Assembly (NCBI RefSeq): GCF_024679245.1
Contig: NC_090178.1
Span: forward strand, 27,809,955-27,873,954
Length of the DNA stretch: 64,000 nt
Origin: Pseudorasbora parva
Lineage: Eukaryota > Chordata > Actinopteri > Cypriniformes > Gobionidae
Direction: 5' to 3'
In this document: positions 62,930 to 64,000 of the stretch, in pieces
Layout: each line of letters opens with the position of its first letter
How positions within the stretch are numbered: the stretch's first letter is position 1
The notes under the pieces: generated by a model
What the model was told of the DNA's origin: nothing
Databases searched by the model: none
What the model saw: only the letters and a program-made list of their open reading frames with translations
Program-made: the position numbers and the translations under genes

Positions 62930-63600
62930 AACAGTTGTGCAATCAGTTGTGTGTTGTCAGACGTAGAGGAAGCATTTTGAGAGGTGCTACACTTGACTGA
63001 CACCGAGTCGCGGAACATGTCACCATGTGTGTGTGACACCTCCAGTAGTGACTGACAGATTAATCGAGCACCTATACTTATGTAATTATGACACAAAATC
63101 CTAAATAAATAGCATAATTGTGTAATACTTTAAATATAAATTGAACATTGTTATTTTTCATGTCTATTTAATTGACATGTGCAGCTGAATGTTTTGTAAT
63201 ACGTCACAAACTGCCCATTCTAGGAAAGACACAAAATAAATATATCATGTGTCACTATAAGAATAACGCATTAACAGTCGCGTCCGTTACTGTAAACCTT
63301 TAATTTTTATGTGATGCCACTATCCACTGGCACATGCCAATGAAGACCGGATATGCCACCGGATGTGCCAATACGCAAAGTGACATTGGCTTCTGTGCAT
63401 CAGATGCCATGCCACTTAATGTTAATACTACTACTGACTTTTTCCGTAAATTGGATATGGAAGGCGATTCGGCGAAAGCTTGATCATTTACTTTATAAAG
63501 CTTGGAAGAGCCAGGACATTTTTAATATAACTCTGATTGTATTTATATGAAAGAAGAATTTTATATAGTCTTATCATTTCTCCCTAGTTCGTCATTTCTA
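62930..63600. mobile_element. Degraded copy of the 43690-type palindromic MITE
   Basis: Phrases AGACGTAGAGGAAGCATTTT, GAGAGGTGCTACAC, GGCGATTCGGCGAAAGCTTG, ACTTTATAAAGCTTGGAAGA, GCCAGGACATTTTTAATATA and TGAAAGAAGAATTTTATA match the 53610 and 43690 elements in the same order. Confidence 0.65.
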
Positions 63601-64000
63601 AATACTCTCTAACATCGCTTACAGCATCTAACACTGCCCATTGCTAAATTAGATTGCCCACAATGCTAGTTTATGCCGTGTTTATCAGTGGAAGATGGTA
63701 AACTTAATAGGCAGTAAAACTAAAGCGTTAACTTATTCGTTATTTTTTAATCCTTTATGATACAGATATGTTCCATATTGGGATATGTATTGAAGGGGGG
63801 AGTGGGCCGACACGCTTGCCTCTTCATCATATGCATCTTATCCTTTTGAATGATTTTTAATAACCTCATGAATTAAATAATCAGTTATTATCCTTTCAAA
63901 ATAATGAATTATTGACAATCAATTTTATTTGATCATTAATACATTTAACTATTATTTAATAGGATTTTGACTCTATGTCTGCTGTATGGTGTCTCTAATT
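63601..64000. other. Window end, nothing recognised
   Basis: AT-rich sequence without a supported exon, RNA gene or clear repeat boundary. Confidence 0.4.

Overview
The window looks like genomic DNA of a bony fish, most likely a cyprinid. It is AT-rich, its genes are split by GT-AG introns, and it is full of Tc1/mariner and hAT elements, palindromic MITEs, microsatellites and a minisatellite. The exact species cannot be told from the sequence. Exon coordinates were built by hand from splice signals, intron phase and protein similarity known from memory; no alignment or transcript data were available.

Layout: (1) 1-5.2 kb is transposon debris (Tc1 tail, hAT tail, palindromic MITE). (2) 5243-19619 (+) is a 15-exon CEACAM-like adhesion gene encoding a signal peptide, a cysteine-free N domain, six A-B pairs of Ig domains and a hydrophobic, GPI-type tail; it carries a recent internal duplication. 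(3) 20439-22304 (-), tail to tail with it, is a small four-exon secreted protein gene that I identify as a fish CXCL17 orthologue: CXC, CPC and a further Cys pair, a basic C terminus and a terminal Met-Pro-Ile. (4) 24721-26343 is a complete Tc1/mariner element with an intact transposase. (5) 28171-32801 (-) is pafah1b3, with a decayed second copy of the cxcl17 promoter and first exon in one intron. (6) 33920-37081 (+) is a prr19-like gene, head to head with pafah1b3. (7) 39029-41986 (-) is a single-coding-exon Toll-like receptor of the fish TLR19-22/TLR13 type. (8) 43079-44687 (-) is a cornifelin-like PLAC8-family gene. (9) 45-56 kb is gene-poor and holds a three-deep nest of transposons. (10) 56767-57997 (+) is a CXCR3-like chemokine receptor. 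(11) 58-64 kb is again repeats, including a 31-bp minisatellite and a LINE ORF1 fragment.

The set CEACAM, CXCL17, PAFAH1B3, PRR19 and CNFN matches the gene content of human 19q13.2, so this is a conserved block into which a TLR and a CXCR3-like receptor are placed in this fish. Many of the genes concern mucosal or innate immunity (CEACAM adhesion, CXCL17, TLR, CXCR3). The main result is the CXCL17-like gene, which ordinary ORF calling misses because its four coding exons are all short.
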